In this document: positions 11,579-24,200 of the stretch, piece after piece
Layout: each line of letters begins with the position of its first letter
How positions within the stretch are numbered: position 1 is the stretch's first letter
Origin: Azolla pinnata
Taxonomy: Eukaryota > Streptophyta > Polypodiopsida > Salviniales > Salviniaceae
Length of the DNA: 64,000 nucleotides
Direction: 5' to 3'
Assembly: GCA_037176905.1 (NCBI GenBank)
Contig: JBBBWG010012223.1
Span: 111,329-175,328 of the forward strand
Notes under the pieces: generated by a model
What the model saw: only the letters and a program-made list of their open reading frames with translations
What the model was told of the DNA's origin: nothing
Databases searched by the model: none
Made by a program: the position numbers and the translations under genes

Positions 11579-14500
11579 CTATTTGAGCTTCCCACAGAAA
11601 TCTGGGAGATCCAATACAGTAATGCGTGCATTTGCAGCTGCAGCTTCACGCTCAGGCGGCGTATTATACCCCCATGTACCTATATTACATCACATATAAG
11701 TAGCAATAATGGCTTATTTGATTAGCAATGGTAATAAGGTAACCAAGTCACAAATTGCAATTCAAAAAAGCCAATTTAGAAAGATAACGAATCATATGGT
11801 AAGACTTCAAACAGCTATCATAAAACAAATCCGTTTCCAGATAAAGAAGACCCTCTCTAGCTAATTGTTTCTTTACCAAGATAAAGGTTCCATTTGTCCA
11901 GAACTGGATCTTTGATCACATTATACAAAGTGGCCAGCCTGTCTTCCACGAAACTAAAAACATAGGAGTGAAGCACTTTCAGTAGAAAAGAAAAAAACGT
12001 CTTGAATCAAAAGCTAATGAGAACTTACTGCAGAATCAAATCTTGATGTTCAGGCTGCTTCTGAAGCTTTTTCAGGACTTCAACTTTCGGCCTAAAATTA
12101 CAGCCCATTCATCACAAAAACCTTTCAAAAACAAGTACTCCTGTTCCGGTGATTTACATAAAACATGTGGATCCCTGGAAAACACTTACCCTGAGCCAAG
12201 CCCATAAATGAGTTCAGAGGGGAAGTCAACACCAGCAATCTCTTTTAGCAAGATTTGGGCAAACCGCGCCTGTTACAGGCTCATATTAGCCTTCAACTTC
12301 ACAATCTGGTTTTTATAAACTTTACAGATGCCATACAACCCAAGGTTTAGGAAACACAGCACAAAAAGCCTAGCTTCTCTATTGACCCTTAAAATGTGGC
12401 CGATCAACCAACACTAACACCTTCTCGAGATACCTAAGGTGCAAATGCAAAGCAGTGACTCACATCTTATGCTAGATGCATTTTAACTTTTTCCAAAAAA
12501 AAGAGTTCACAACTTACCTCCAAAAGTGTTTAGGAATACAACATTAAAAAGACTTAATATAAAGAACAATAGGGGAGAGAAAAAAGAATAGCACAAGTGA
12601 AAAACATGCAAAAGCATTAAAAAACCAACAGAAAAAGATAGGGCAGTAAAAACAAAATATATTAACGATCTCCAAAAAAAACAGGTCAAACTCACAAAAT
12701 CCCAGGCTGTGCTTCCTTAAAAAAGAATAGGCAGATTAATACTAAAGAACCAGAAAGAGAGCAATAAATTTAAGATAAATGAAAGTAATAAGAAAATTAT
12801 GGGATGAATCTTGTCCTAAAACATCAAATATGTTAGGAATATTGAGATGAGGGAGAGGAAACTAACACTCTACTTGCGAGTTTTGTGGCATTTTAATGAC
12901 AGTAGGTGAAAGTATACCTGACAGGATTCACTTGAAAATGAATCAAGAAGTGACTTTATGTGTCACGTCTTAGATGGAACGAGCGATCATACCAAAAGAA
13001 GGATAGTGTCACTCAGTCAAATGCATAGGCCTTCAAGTTCCCTATCACTTGCCTCTAGTCCAAGAAGACCATATTAAATGAAAAGAAGTATTTAAGTTCA
13101 CAATGTAGACTCTTGTGCATTCCATAGGTTAAATTTTCTATTAAAATATGTGGGAACAAATGTGGTGGAAACTAAAAAAACATCATCATTGGCAAAAAAA
13201 TTATAATATTATTTGCAAAAGCAAAGACGGTTTTAACAATTTATTGCAAGTATGCCAACCTAGAGCTCTTGAAGCCTATTAAGACGAGGTCAATGTTCAT
13301 AATGATTCAGTGCTTCACACAAGTTTGAAAAACTTCGAGGCAAATTGTGGTTTCAGACTCACGGCTTGCATTAAGGTTTAAATTGTGCAATGTTAATAGT
13401 TAAACTCATTTAACACTTTTTTCTATTGAGTTAGTTGATCCTTAGGGTTTAAATAGAGTGTGCTTGCAGCTATACACTATGGATTTACAAACGTATCTTA
13501 AATGCATCCAAAATTGCTAGATTCTTAGATGCTTAAGATGCGTAAATGTGCCGAATCTTATACATCTCCCTTAAATGTGTTTGAACTAAACCTCAAAACA
13601 TGCCTCCCCTTACATATCTTTGCTCAATATACTGAGAAAAATGAAATCACAAATTTCCTTAAAGTACTTCATCCAGTCACTACAAAGTAGCACCTCCCAA
13701 CAACTAGCTGAAAGTGTTGAATATAATGAATGGAGAATAACAATCAAGGGAAATCCTATTTCTGACATTGAGGAAACGAGCTAATCTTTCTTTTTAGACA
13801 CAACAATACCCTCGATTACGATACTAATTACATAGCCAACACTTTTAACGCATACTTTGCCCTCTCCATACTCCATTATCAAATTTCACAACTGCCCATA
13901 AGAGAATAGTTTACCTGTTTTGTCGTAACAATGTAGATTTTAGAAGTTGCGAATTTAAGGGCATCTACAACACCAGGGTAGAACCTACAGTTACAAAACT
14001 CGTGTAAGCATGCATAATTAGTCGGAATAAACAAGTTTGACAGCTGCATTGACCTGTTTGCACAAATCCAGCCTTGAATATCATTTGAAATCCACTCGTC
14101 ACGAACCATTCCAAAATATTCAATCAAAGCTTCTCGATCAGTTTCACCCCAATCATTCATTATAACCGGCTTAATTTGAGCCCATTGATTCAAGATTTTC
14201 TCAACAGTCACCCCATTGCTTGCCTTCATTTTAAAACAGACAACAGTACTATTACATTCAGCAAAGTTAAGCTTATTTTAAAGTAGCTTCCAGATGAGCC
14301 AATCATCATCTACCGTACTGATGATTTTCGAGATTCTGGTAGTCTTGATTCAAGCAACAACCGCACAAGTAGCACGTTCTCGTACCCAGTCTCTACAACT
14401 GGCCGAACCTAGATCAGCATTTAAGGGAATGAGAGCTCACTCACAATTAGTTTTAAGGATGAATCATATAAGTACTCTTGATTAAACTCACCCTTTCCAT

Positions 14501-15204
14501 AGCTTCTAAAATCCATGAATCCAAAGCACTATCGACATTCACAAATATCTCAGGCCACCTCTGCTTTGCAGCCTTCAAAGAATGTCAAAATCTTAAGAAA
14601 GAGATGCATGCTTTAGCATCTATTCAAGTGTGTAAAAGCATACCGAAATAGACAAAAGTTTCAACCTTGACGGTACGATGTATGTATCCACAAACATATG
14701 TGCATGTGTAGGTGCATATTTTCGACGGGTTAAAGTTTAAGAATTACATGGACTGACTTACTGGGATAGTTTTTTCAAGCTGTATTTTTCATGGGAATGC
14801 CGATCATGTTTATGCATAACAAATCAACATATATGCCATGCATTCATGAGTGTGCATCATTGCATCAGTACTCAAAGCAGTATGTTCTTTCAATTTTCTC
14901 TAGACAGTTCCCAAGCTCGACCCTCATATGTCTATGCATAACAAATCAACATATATGGCATGCATTCATGAGTGTGCATCATTGCATCAGTACTCAAAGC
15001 AGTGTGTTCTTCCATAAATGACAGCTCAACTTTCTCTAGAGAGTTTCCAAGCTCGACCCCCATATGTCTATCCATAACAAATCAACATATGTGGCATGAA
15101 TTCATGAGTATGCATCATTTCAGTACTCAAAGCAGTGTGTTCATTCACATATGACAGCTCTATTTTCTTTAGAGAGTTTCCAAGCTTTGACCCTCATAGC
15201 TCTC

Positions 15205-15250
<46 letters not shown>

Positions 15251-15378
15251 AATCTATCTATCTATCTATCTATCTATGTGCTAACCTTGAGCGCAGACAT
15301 TGAGCTCTCTCCGCAGCTATCACAGAGGACTCCATCGAAGTCGAGGGCATACAGGTGGTTCTGAGGCCCATCCTCCAT
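11579..15378 (-). CDS. HAD-superfamily hydrolase (phosphatase-like), nine exons
   Basis: Exons (minus): 15378-15286, 14572-14492, 14408-14319, 14223-14054, 13984-13915, 12269-12190, 12091-12029, 11953-11877 and 11679-11579. All phases agree and give 274 residues. Motif I is LDFDGVLCDS, with Asp13 the expected nucleophile and Asp15 the acid/base. Motif II is IYIVTTKQ with its threonine. The acidic motif IV is FVEDR. The central RPVVETGYENVLLVRLLLE helix and the C-terminal WGYNTPPERE recall a plant-wide cytosolic or plastid HAD family annotated only as haloacid dehalogenase-like hydrolase. Enzymes of this type usually hydrolyse phosphate monoesters through an aspartyl-phosphate; the substrate here is unknown. 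The start was chosen at the ATG 12 codons before the catalytic Asp; no clear transit peptide precedes it. Introns 1 and 5 are large and repeat-bearing. Confidence 0.88.
14800..15190. repeat. About three tandem ~125-bp units in intron 1 of the HAD gene
   Basis: Three diverged copies begin near 14806, 14927 and 15060. Each carries ATGCATAACAAATCAACATA (or a one-base variant) and a CATTCATGAGTGTGCATCAT-like core, and ends near TCTCTAGA and CAAGCT. Confidence 0.8.
15203..15278. repeat. (TATC)n microsatellite
   Basis: About 18 TATC units, one interrupted, ending 8 bp before the 5' splice site of HAD intron 1. Confidence 0.9.
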
Positions 15379-15547
15379 CTCCTCTTGCTCCGAGACCAGA
15401 TTACTGTGCACAAGATCGACAGCACAAGCAGAACAGAGTCTCACATAAATCTGTCTATATATATCTACATATCCAATCCCATGCAGAATGTGTGTGTAGA
15501 AATGTGTCCCAGAGTTCTCTTGCGACCAATGACACAACCACATTGAT

Positions 15548-15930
15548 CATGTGAATTGATCAGATGTTGTTCCTGTGCCATTCAGTCGATGGATCGATGG
15601 ATTGATGAATCGCAGAATCGAAGAATTCACAACATGGGTCATGTGAATTGATCAGATGTTCCTGTGCGATTCAGTCGATGGATCAATGAATCGAAGAATT
15701 CACAACAGGGATCGTGTGAATCGATCATACGTTCCTATGCGATTCGATTGATGAATTGATGGATCGATGAGTCGATGAATTCACAACATGGATCGTGTGA
15801 ATCGATCACATGTTGTTCCTGTGCGATTCAGTCGATGGATCGATGAATCGATGAACTCACAACAGGGATCGTGTGAATTGATCAGATTTTCTTGTGCGAT
15901 TCAATCGATGGATCGATCAATCTCCATCAA
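15548..15930. repeat. Five tandem units upstream of the HAD gene
   Basis: Five diverged copies of about 70-90 bp, each with GTGTGAATCGATCA, GTGCGATTCAGTCGATGG and AATTCACAACA. They lie 170 bp or more upstream of the HAD start codon, so they occupy its likely promoter. Confidence 0.85.
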
Positions 15931-16079
15931 TCAATCGGCTCATCTTCGTGTGTCCAAGTGCACGATAAAACGTTTTCATGCACATCGATCTTCCAATAGT
16001 AACTCTTCATGTCGTGTGTCTGAATGGCTGACCATATTTGCCCGATTCGATCCATCCATAAAGCTCATTGATTCATAGA

Positions 16080-16225
16080 TCTCCATGGTCACACTCTTGT
16101 TCGAAGCTCGAATGGTTACTGACGATTCCATATCAAATCTCAATGGTGAAAGTTTTTGTGGCGGTGTGAATATGCTCAACGATTCCATATCAAACCTCAA
16201 TGGTAGAAAGTTTTTGTGGCAATGT
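16080..16225. repeat. Tandem duplication of about 65 bp
   Basis: Two copies share ATTCCATATCAAA and AAAGTTTTTGTGGC. The adjacent 16230-16880 holds no supported gene. Confidence 0.7.
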
Positions 16226-16884
16226 GAATCATACTCTTGCAACAAGGTGGAGTAGTGCAAATGTAAATTAAATGAGAAAAAAAATATCAAGAGATACCAA
16301 AGCAAGACAAAGATAATTATCAATCGAACTTATCACACCGTAACTGATTGGGATCAAGTACAAACCCGTGCATTCGAAAATCTTCGTAACTTATGTTGTT
16401 CACCTTGATCGGGATCACACTACTTAAAAGTTTTTCCAAAAACTTACAAAACAAACTTGTCCATGTATGACACAAGCCAATTAAATCTGTCTCGTCAAGC
16501 TTCATTCAATCTTGGCACAAGCCAATAAAGCCTAGCTTGTCAATGTATGATTTCCTTGTATGTATAAGGCCTAAATTTCTATCTGGTTAGCTTGGCTGAA
16601 TCTACTAACTACTTCATGCTCCACTCCAATCACATGTATATAATGCGCTTCTCTTTTGGTTCTACAGATGCATCAAATCATTTCCAAAGCGATGCTCCAA
16701 GCCAATACAACCAATCTCTTGCAACAAACCTTTTGGTCATGTTCACAATCACAGTGACAAACATTCCAGGCATGAACATTTTGTATTTCTATTTCTCCCA
16801 ATGCTTCACCATGTCCAAGCTACTTAGTGGCTGTGCAGAAGAGTTTATGGTTCAGGGTTTAAGTCCGAGCTAGGTTTATAACAC

Positions 16885-17215
16885 TTAGGGCTTAAATGGT
16901 TTTGATGCGTGTAAATTATATGATTTTTAGGTAGCTGTATTTAGCAGATTAATTCTGGTAATGGGCACTTATCCATCCAATCATCAAGTCTGAGACAGGC
17001 TTATTACTGCTATCATTTAGGGCTTGAAATGGTTTTGATGCGTGCATGTTATATGATTATTAGGTAGCTGTATTTAGCAGATCAATTCTTGATATGGATA
17101 CTATCTAACCATCAAATCTGGGACATGTTTATTTCTGCTATCCCTTAATTGTTTAGGTACCTGTATTTAGCAGATCAGTTTCTTCTTATGGGCACAATCC
17201 AATCATCATACCAAT
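16885..17215. repeat. Two and a half tandem ~132-bp units
   Basis: Copies begin near 16885 and 17017, with a truncated copy from about 17145. The shared core is GTAGCTGTATTTAGCAGAT. Confidence 0.8.
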
Positions 17216-19027
17216 GGGGAGTTCAAGTCACATTGGCCATCAGTCACAACTGCCACACATTACCGATGAGATGAATTCAAGCTTGTCGAAATTCACTGCG
17301 CATTTTGCCCAACATCACTGCAACTGGCTTCATCACAATCCCATGATCCAGAAATATACATGTCGGCCTTCAAGTTGCTACTACAAATGTGGTTTAATCG
17401 ATGTACCAAGCTGCGAATTTCTGTTTCTGAGCTATACAATTCATAGATTCTTCAGAATATGCATATATGCATTCAGTAGCGACAACCAACGACGAATCCA
17501 CAACAGATTTCTCTCGGCAGAATTATATCAATCTTTCAAGTTCTTACTTAACTTTCAACGTTGAGAAAACTCAAAGCAGAATTCGTTAGTTCAGGCTTTC
17601 TTTCTTCTGCAAATTGCATCCCTTCTCCAGAAACATATGATTGATAATACTTTCACTACATAGATTCTGCCACTATGTTGACAATTCCCATTCCCAATGT
17701 AATTAGCTGCATAACCGGTATTTCTCTCTGCACAATACTAACTTCAACCTTGAGAAAGACTGAAGGCAGATCTGGTTAGTTCAGACTCTCTTCCATCAGC
17801 ACAATTCTCTTCTCCAGATACATGTGATCGACATACTATCACTGTCAATTCTGCCACTACATTGAAAGCTTCCATTCCCAATGTGATAGACAGCTGCTTT
17901 GATCCTATCTTTTGTGTAAGGAGGAAACCCATACTGATAATGAATCAAATGAAATCAGATACGCCGTAGCAATTGAAAATGTCCATTAGACATCTCAGAC
18001 TAGAATCCGGAATCCAGTATCTGATGAATTTGTGGAAGGGAAAACTTGATTCTGATCATCACTTCCATGACCAGGGAGAGTCTTTTAGGCATTGGACACC
18101 CACTGGAGTTGCAGGAAACAGTATCTGCGCACAGCAAACTGTGCAACTGCAAGACTTCCATAGTAAAATCCCTATATATAGCCTCCTCGGCCACGTAGCG
18201 AATTGTAAGCACCGAACCCGACGCTTAAATTCAACAATCTTGCATGACCAAACCTTTGAATCAAGACGGTTGAAGCTGTAGATACTGTTCGTCGGATTTT
18301 ACATGCAAAATAGAGTTCCTATTCAGTGTAAACGTTCAACTTTTGTTTAGAATCTAAATTTCCGGTTTCACTCCCGCACTTTCAACGAAGTTTTGCTTGA
18401 AAAACAGCTCTAGCTGCCGAATTTGTGTTGCCAAAACCACCAAAGAGCGCATTAGTTTGACGTCCAGTCGATCAAATCGGCAGATCTACCCCAACGCTTA
18501 AGGACCGAGCAGATCTACGGGAGAACAGACCATAAATGGATTCCCAAAAACGGGAAGACGTTCGATGAGCGCCAAAAATGGGCCACGGAGGCGACAAATT
18601 AATCAGATAGGAGCGAAAGACTAATTTCTGCAATGGTCGATCAAAGCCGAAGCTCAGATGAACTATGCACACAAGAGCTCATCATCTTTGTCACCGGGGG
18701 GCGAATCGAAGAAAGAGGGAACGAAACAGAAAGAGAAGGCGAGGGAGGAACGAAGAAGAACCGGAGAGATGGAGATGGAAGACGGAAGACGGAAGATGGA
18801 CGATCGGAGCCTCAGCCGGTGAAGATTTGTGCATCAAGAAGATGGAAGTTTCAGACATATGCTTGTCATTAACTCAGAAGTTCGCATCACAGGCATCTGC
18901 ATCTCCGTCTCCGTCTCCATCTCCGCCATGGTCGAGCTTGCTGAGAGCTTCCAGAGCTTGCTCGTCCCTTTTAATGGCGACTGAGAAACCCTAGAGTCCA
19001 GCCTTTCACATCGTGGGCGAATTCACA
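17216..19027. other. Intergenic sequence without a recognised gene
   Basis: Only short open frames are present and none has a recognisable motif. Confidence 0.5.
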
Positions 19028-19081
19028 CCATAGCTGCTTCTTCTTCTTCTTCTTCTTCTTCTTCTTCTTCTTCTTCTTCTT
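19028..19081. repeat. (TTC)n microsatellite
   Basis: About 18 TTC units. Similar runs lie at 27078-27104 and 39574-39617. Confidence 0.9.
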
Positions 19082-19136
19082 CGACTTCGTACTTGACTTG
19101 GTCAAGTTCCTTGACTTTTCTTGATGGCTTGAACAT

Positions 19137-19900
19137 ACTAAACCCTAAACTCTAAACCCTAAACCCTAAATTCTGAAGCCTACACTCTAAACCCTAAACC
19201 CTAAAATTCTGAAGCCTAAACTCTAAACCTTGAACCCTAAACCCTAAACGCTAAACGTTGAACCCTAAACCCTAAACCCTAAACCCTAAACCCTAAACTC
19301 TGAACCCTGAACCCTGAACCTTGGTCAAATAGATTGACTTAGTTTGACTCCCATCCTTGAACTGGTCGGTTTGCTTGACTTGGCACGATGACTTTGCAAT
19401 TTATCGTGTCTAGAGGTGTGAACCCTAAACCCTAAACCCTAAACCTTAAACTTTGAACCCTGAACCCTGAACCTTGAACCCTAAACTCTGAACCCTGAAC
19501 CCTAAACCCTAAACTCTGAACCTTGAACCCTGAACCTTGGTCAAATAGATTGGCTTAGTTTGACTCTCATCCTTGAACTGGTCGATTTGCTTGACTTGGC
19601 ACGATGACTTTGCAATTTATTGTGTCTAGAGGCGTGAACCCTAATCCCTAAACTCTGAACCCTAACCCTAAACCGTGGTCAAGTAGATTGACTTAGTTTG
19701 ACTCTATCCTTGAATTGGCTGGTTTGCTTGACTTGGCGCAATGACTTTGCAATTTATCATGTCTAGAGGCTTGAACCCTAAACCCTAAACTCGGAACCCT
19801 AAACCCTGAACTATGGTCAAATAGATTGGCTTAGTTTGACTCTATCCTTGAACTGGTCGGTTTGCTTGACTTGGTGCGATGACTTTGCAATTTATCGTGT
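19137..19900. repeat. Degenerate CCCTAAA blocks in a ~200-bp higher-order repeat
   Basis: Runs of CCCTAAA and variants (CCCTGAA, CTCTAAA) alternate with a ~120-bp unique-looking segment that repeats about four times. That segment carries TAGATTGACTTAGTTTGACT, GACTTGGCACGATGACTTTG and CAATTTATCGTGTCTAGAGG. The compound unit is therefore telomere-like DNA plus spacer. Confidence 0.88.
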
Positions 19901-20559
19901 CTGGAAGCTTGACTCAGCTTGGCCTCGTGATTCATCTTCTCTAAAAGGCTTGACTCACCTTGATTACTTCCTCCTTGACCTGGCCTGAATGCTTGACCAG
20001 ACTTTAATTTGGACTTGGCTCGGTCAGATTGCTTGACTCTGCTTGACTTCCCTGCTTGATTGGTCTAAAGCTTGACTCGACTCGACTTTGCACTTAACTT
20101 CACTTAACATGATCCTCGTCTTTGCTCGGCACCACACGGGCAATAAGAAGGGCACAAACTTTGGATTGATTAGAGGCTTGTGTTAGTGGATTCTGATAGG
20201 ATCATACCAAGAACTCCAGATCGATCACAGGCTTGTCTCGAAGGATTCCGATAACACCAGAACAAGAACTCCAGATCGATCAGAGGCTTGTGCCAACAGA
20301 TTCCAATAGGTTTCAGAGCAAGAGCTCAGATCGAGGCTCGTGTCGACAGATTCCAAGTGGATCGGAACAAGAATTCCGAATCGATTGATCGGAGGCTTTG
20401 TGTCGACGGTGGATTTCGACAGGATCACGAGAGCAGGAATTCCGGATGGATGGATGGATGGATGGATCACAAGCCTGGGTCACCAAAATCAGCTAGGATC
20501 AAAAGAACAAGAATTCCGAATCGAGAAGAACAAGAATTCAGGACCGATCGATCGATCGG

Positions 20560-21040
20560 GGGCTCGTGTCAGTAGATTCTGACAGGATTAGAAGAATGAG
20601 AATTCCGGATCGATCGATCGAATCGATCAGGAGGCTTGGATCGGCTGATTCCGATAGGATTAGACGGACGAGGATTCCGGATCGATCGATTCGAATCAGA
20701 AGAACGAGGATTCCGGATCGATCGATTCGAATCAGAACAACAACGAGGATTCCGGATCGATCGATTCGAATCAGAACAACAACGAGGATTCGATCAATTC
20801 GAGGATTGAAGAACGAGAATTCCGGATCGATCGATTCTAATCAGAAGAACGAGGATTCCGGATCGATCGATTCGAATCAGAAGAACGAGGATTCCGGATC
20901 GATCGATTCGAATCAGAAGAACGAGGGTTCCGGATCGATCGATTCGAATCTGAAGAACGAGGATTCCGGATCGATCGATTCGAATCAGAACAGCGAGGAT
21001 TCCGGATCGATCGATTCGAATCGATCGGAGACTTGTGGCG
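20560..21040. repeat. 36-bp tandem repeat just upstream of the mannanase gene
   Basis: About 11 copies of a 36-bp unit with GAGGATTCCGGATCGATCGA followed by TTCGAATCAGAAGAAC. The unit is a multiple of three, so long open frames arise (a 12-residue peptide repeat at 20566-21204). These are a by-product of the repeat. Looser relatives extend upstream to about 20200. The array ends roughly 150 bp before the TATA-like element at 21190. Confidence 0.9.
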
Positions 21041-21189
21041 GCGGATTCCGATCGGATCGAGGAGGCCCGTTGCTTAGCTTGGAAACCGTGGAAGGCCCAG
21101 AAATCCACAAAACAGTTTGCAGGTCTCATGGCGTGCTTTGCAAGGCGAGCGAGCTATGGCGGAATCAAGATCGGGGCGGAGCCTCTCTG

Positions 21190-21200
21190 TATATATATAT
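21190..21200 (+). promoter_or_regulatory. TATA-like element of the mannanase gene
   Basis: TATATATATAT lies 44 bp before the chosen start codon at 21244. That spacing suits a TATA box with a very short 5' leader and supports the start. Confidence 0.5.
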
Positions 21201-21243
21201 GTAGCCGTCTCCGGGTCCGAGCTCTGCAGAGCTGTGATCGGCC

Positions 21244-24200
21244 ATGGCCATGGCCTTCGTGGGCACCCGCGACGCGCAGTTCTTCCTCAACGGCGCCCCC
21301 TTCCACGTCCATGGATTCAATGCTTACTTCCTCATGGCCGTCAGCGCCCAGGTCGATGGCCGATCCAAGGCCGTAGAGGTCCTATCCCAAGCCTCCTCCC
21401 TCGGCCTCAACGTCTGCCGGACTTGGGCTTTCGCAGACGGATGCTATCAGGCCCTTCAGACCTCCCCTGGCGTCTACGACGACAAGGTTTTCCAGGTATG
21501 TGCATATATATATGTGGAAGCTTCTTGCTGCAATTGATTCTGATCTGGGCCAAGACGCGTGAATGGCTTGAATGGACGAGGAAAAAGGAATTCACCTGTG
21601 CATCTTGCTTGCATCTGTCCCGTGTAGCTTGTGAACAGCTTTGATTCTCCTGGAATATGCATCGTGACCAAGGATAACAGTATGACGAGGTTTTCCAGGT
21701 GCGTGCATATGTGTAGAAACATTTTACTGCATGTGATTCTGATCTAGGCCAAGACACATGAATGGTTGAAGAATGGACGAGGAAAAGGAATTCAGTCGTG
21801 CATCTTCCTTGAGTTTGTTCCGTTTTTCCGGAGCTTGTGAACAGCTTTGATTCTCTCCTGGAATATGCACTGTGAACAAGGATAATAGTGTGAATCGATA
21901 ACACTGAGGCAATAGAAGAGTGCATTGTTGACATAAAGCCGGAGAAAAAAAAAGTACTTTTGATTTGTTTCATTTCATTCCACAGGGTTTCTATGAAGTT
22001 TAAATGTTCTCCTCACTCCCCATGACCTTGAACAACGAGGATGACTTAAGACTTTAGATCAAGACAGTAGATATTAAGAACCCAGATATCTTCAAGGAGA
22101 GTAATGCATTGCATTTTCTAATCGTTTCATTTCTTTCATGAATGCTGATTTATTAGGTTTTTTGTGCAGGCCCTTGATTTTGTCTTGGACCAAGCACGAA
22201 AGACCGGTGTATACCTTATTCTTACATTGGTGAATAATTGGAGTGATTATGGTGGTAAACCCAAGTACGTAGAATGGGCTCGTAATGCTGGTTTGAATCT
22301 GAAATCCGAAGATTCATTCTTCTCTGATTCCACTGTCAAAGGATACTACAAGCACCATGTTAAGGTAGTTTTGGCATACTTTTGTTACTCCTTATGGCTT
22401 AATCTCAATATATGCATCTGCTCCAATCTGCTTATCCCGTTCGAAACTGATGAAATTACAAAAAAAGACTGCTAAAAGAGGGGTGAAAGCAATGGAAGGT
22501 TGTTTGAGGCCAATAGTGCCTTTGGTTTATTCACTTCACAGATTCCAGATTATCAATGGAAAAACTATAGAAGAGCTCAAAATTGATCATCGATAATCAA
22601 TGCTGGTGCAATTACGATAAAACAATTGTCACTCTACCGATCTATGTTACTGTGATCACTGATCAATGAATGATCACTCTGTAATCGAATATCTCATTCA
22701 GAGAGATAGAGCTAGGCAGACCATAGATGTGACAGCTGTTTCATTGGTCTGTAGATTGTGAGGTAATTAGAAAGATCAATGAAATTGGGAATTGTGAAAG
22801 TCTTCTTGTCCTAGATCTCCATCAGATGCTCAAGAAGCTCCTAAATTACTTTTTAGTTTAGGACCATCATTCTCCACGATTGGGAACTTTATTCCTAGTA
22901 AAAAGAAATGTGGGATATTTCTTTATTTGTATAAAGAGATGTTTAAGGAAATGATCTAGAGAGTGAGATGCGTGTTATGCAAGGATAGTATAAACTAACG
23001 GAGATGCTGGTTTCTGAAGATTGCATACAGAAAAAAGGTAAATGCATGTGATGGAAGTGTGGAGTAAGCGAGGTGATGTTTTTGACATGATATGTCAAAA
23101 TGAATCATCTTGCATGAATGCCTTATTGTGGTGGCAGGAGAACATAGAACAAAATAGAGCATTGGCAGTTGAATATTATAACAGAATTTTAGTTTTCTTA
23201 AGTGACAGATACAAAGCGTGGAAGAGTTGTGTGAATGCCGTAAGTAGTGAGACTCTAGGAAAGAAACTGTATAAAATCTATTTTATCATTTCCTCATGTC
23301 CTGTATCATGCTATTTTATGCTGTGACAATTTCTACCTATGCAGTGAACTTTATTGCATGTTTTAGAACTTCGAAATATTGTTTCAAATGGCTCACTTGT
23401 TTTCCTGGTCTCCATGAGCATTCCGGTGATCTGTCACAAAGAGTGTTAAATCCGTTTGTAATACAAATGTTGTTCATTCCTGTTTCTGTTCTTGAATTCA
23501 TGCTCTTGTTTCCAAAAGATAACCTTTCCAGTCGGTCATGTTTTTGAGAGAGTGAAATTTCAAACAGTTCAATGAATTATGCGTGCATTTGGGGTGATTC
23601 TCATTCATAAGTCTTTGCATTCAACAGTGATGCAAAGTTCATCAATAACAAACAACGTGTCTTTAGAATACCACACCAATTTCAGTTATCCTATAAGAGT
23701 TTCCTTAAGCCCTCAGTAGGGTTTAGGATAGATTTCACTGGTATGATGTGCTTTATTTATAACTATCTAAAGGACCAAAATCAAGCTCCTTGTGCGTGTC
23801 ACGTATTTCATTTTCTCATTTTCTCTTTAAAAAATGTAGATCAAGTAACTAGTATAGCAATCAGCCTTTGTCTTATGGTGCTTTGCCATTGCAGACTGTC
23901 TTGACAAGAGTAAACAGCATTTCAGGGATACGGTACAAGGACGATCCAACAATCTTTGCGTGGGAACTCATCAATGAACCCCAATGTGAACATGATCCAT
24001 CGGGAGATACCCTTCAGGTGAATTGACATTCCTTTTGATCTCTGTGAAAGAGGAAGTCCTAGGAAACATGAAATCTAGAGTTTGGGTACTCGAGGTTTTA
24101 CGAAGGCATGGAAAGGTTTTATGAAAGTTTTTCATCAACATAGGCATGGATTGAAGAGATGGCAAACTTTGTGAAGTTGATTGATTCTAATCATCTTCTC

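Noticed and set aside
16320-16505. 61-residue minus-strand frame resembling a retroelement fragment
   Set aside because: Too short and without a diagnostic motif.
20566-21204. Open frame with a 12-residue EDSGSIDSNQKN-type repeat
   Set aside because: A 36-bp repeat keeps every copy in frame by arithmetic; the complementary strand is open as well.
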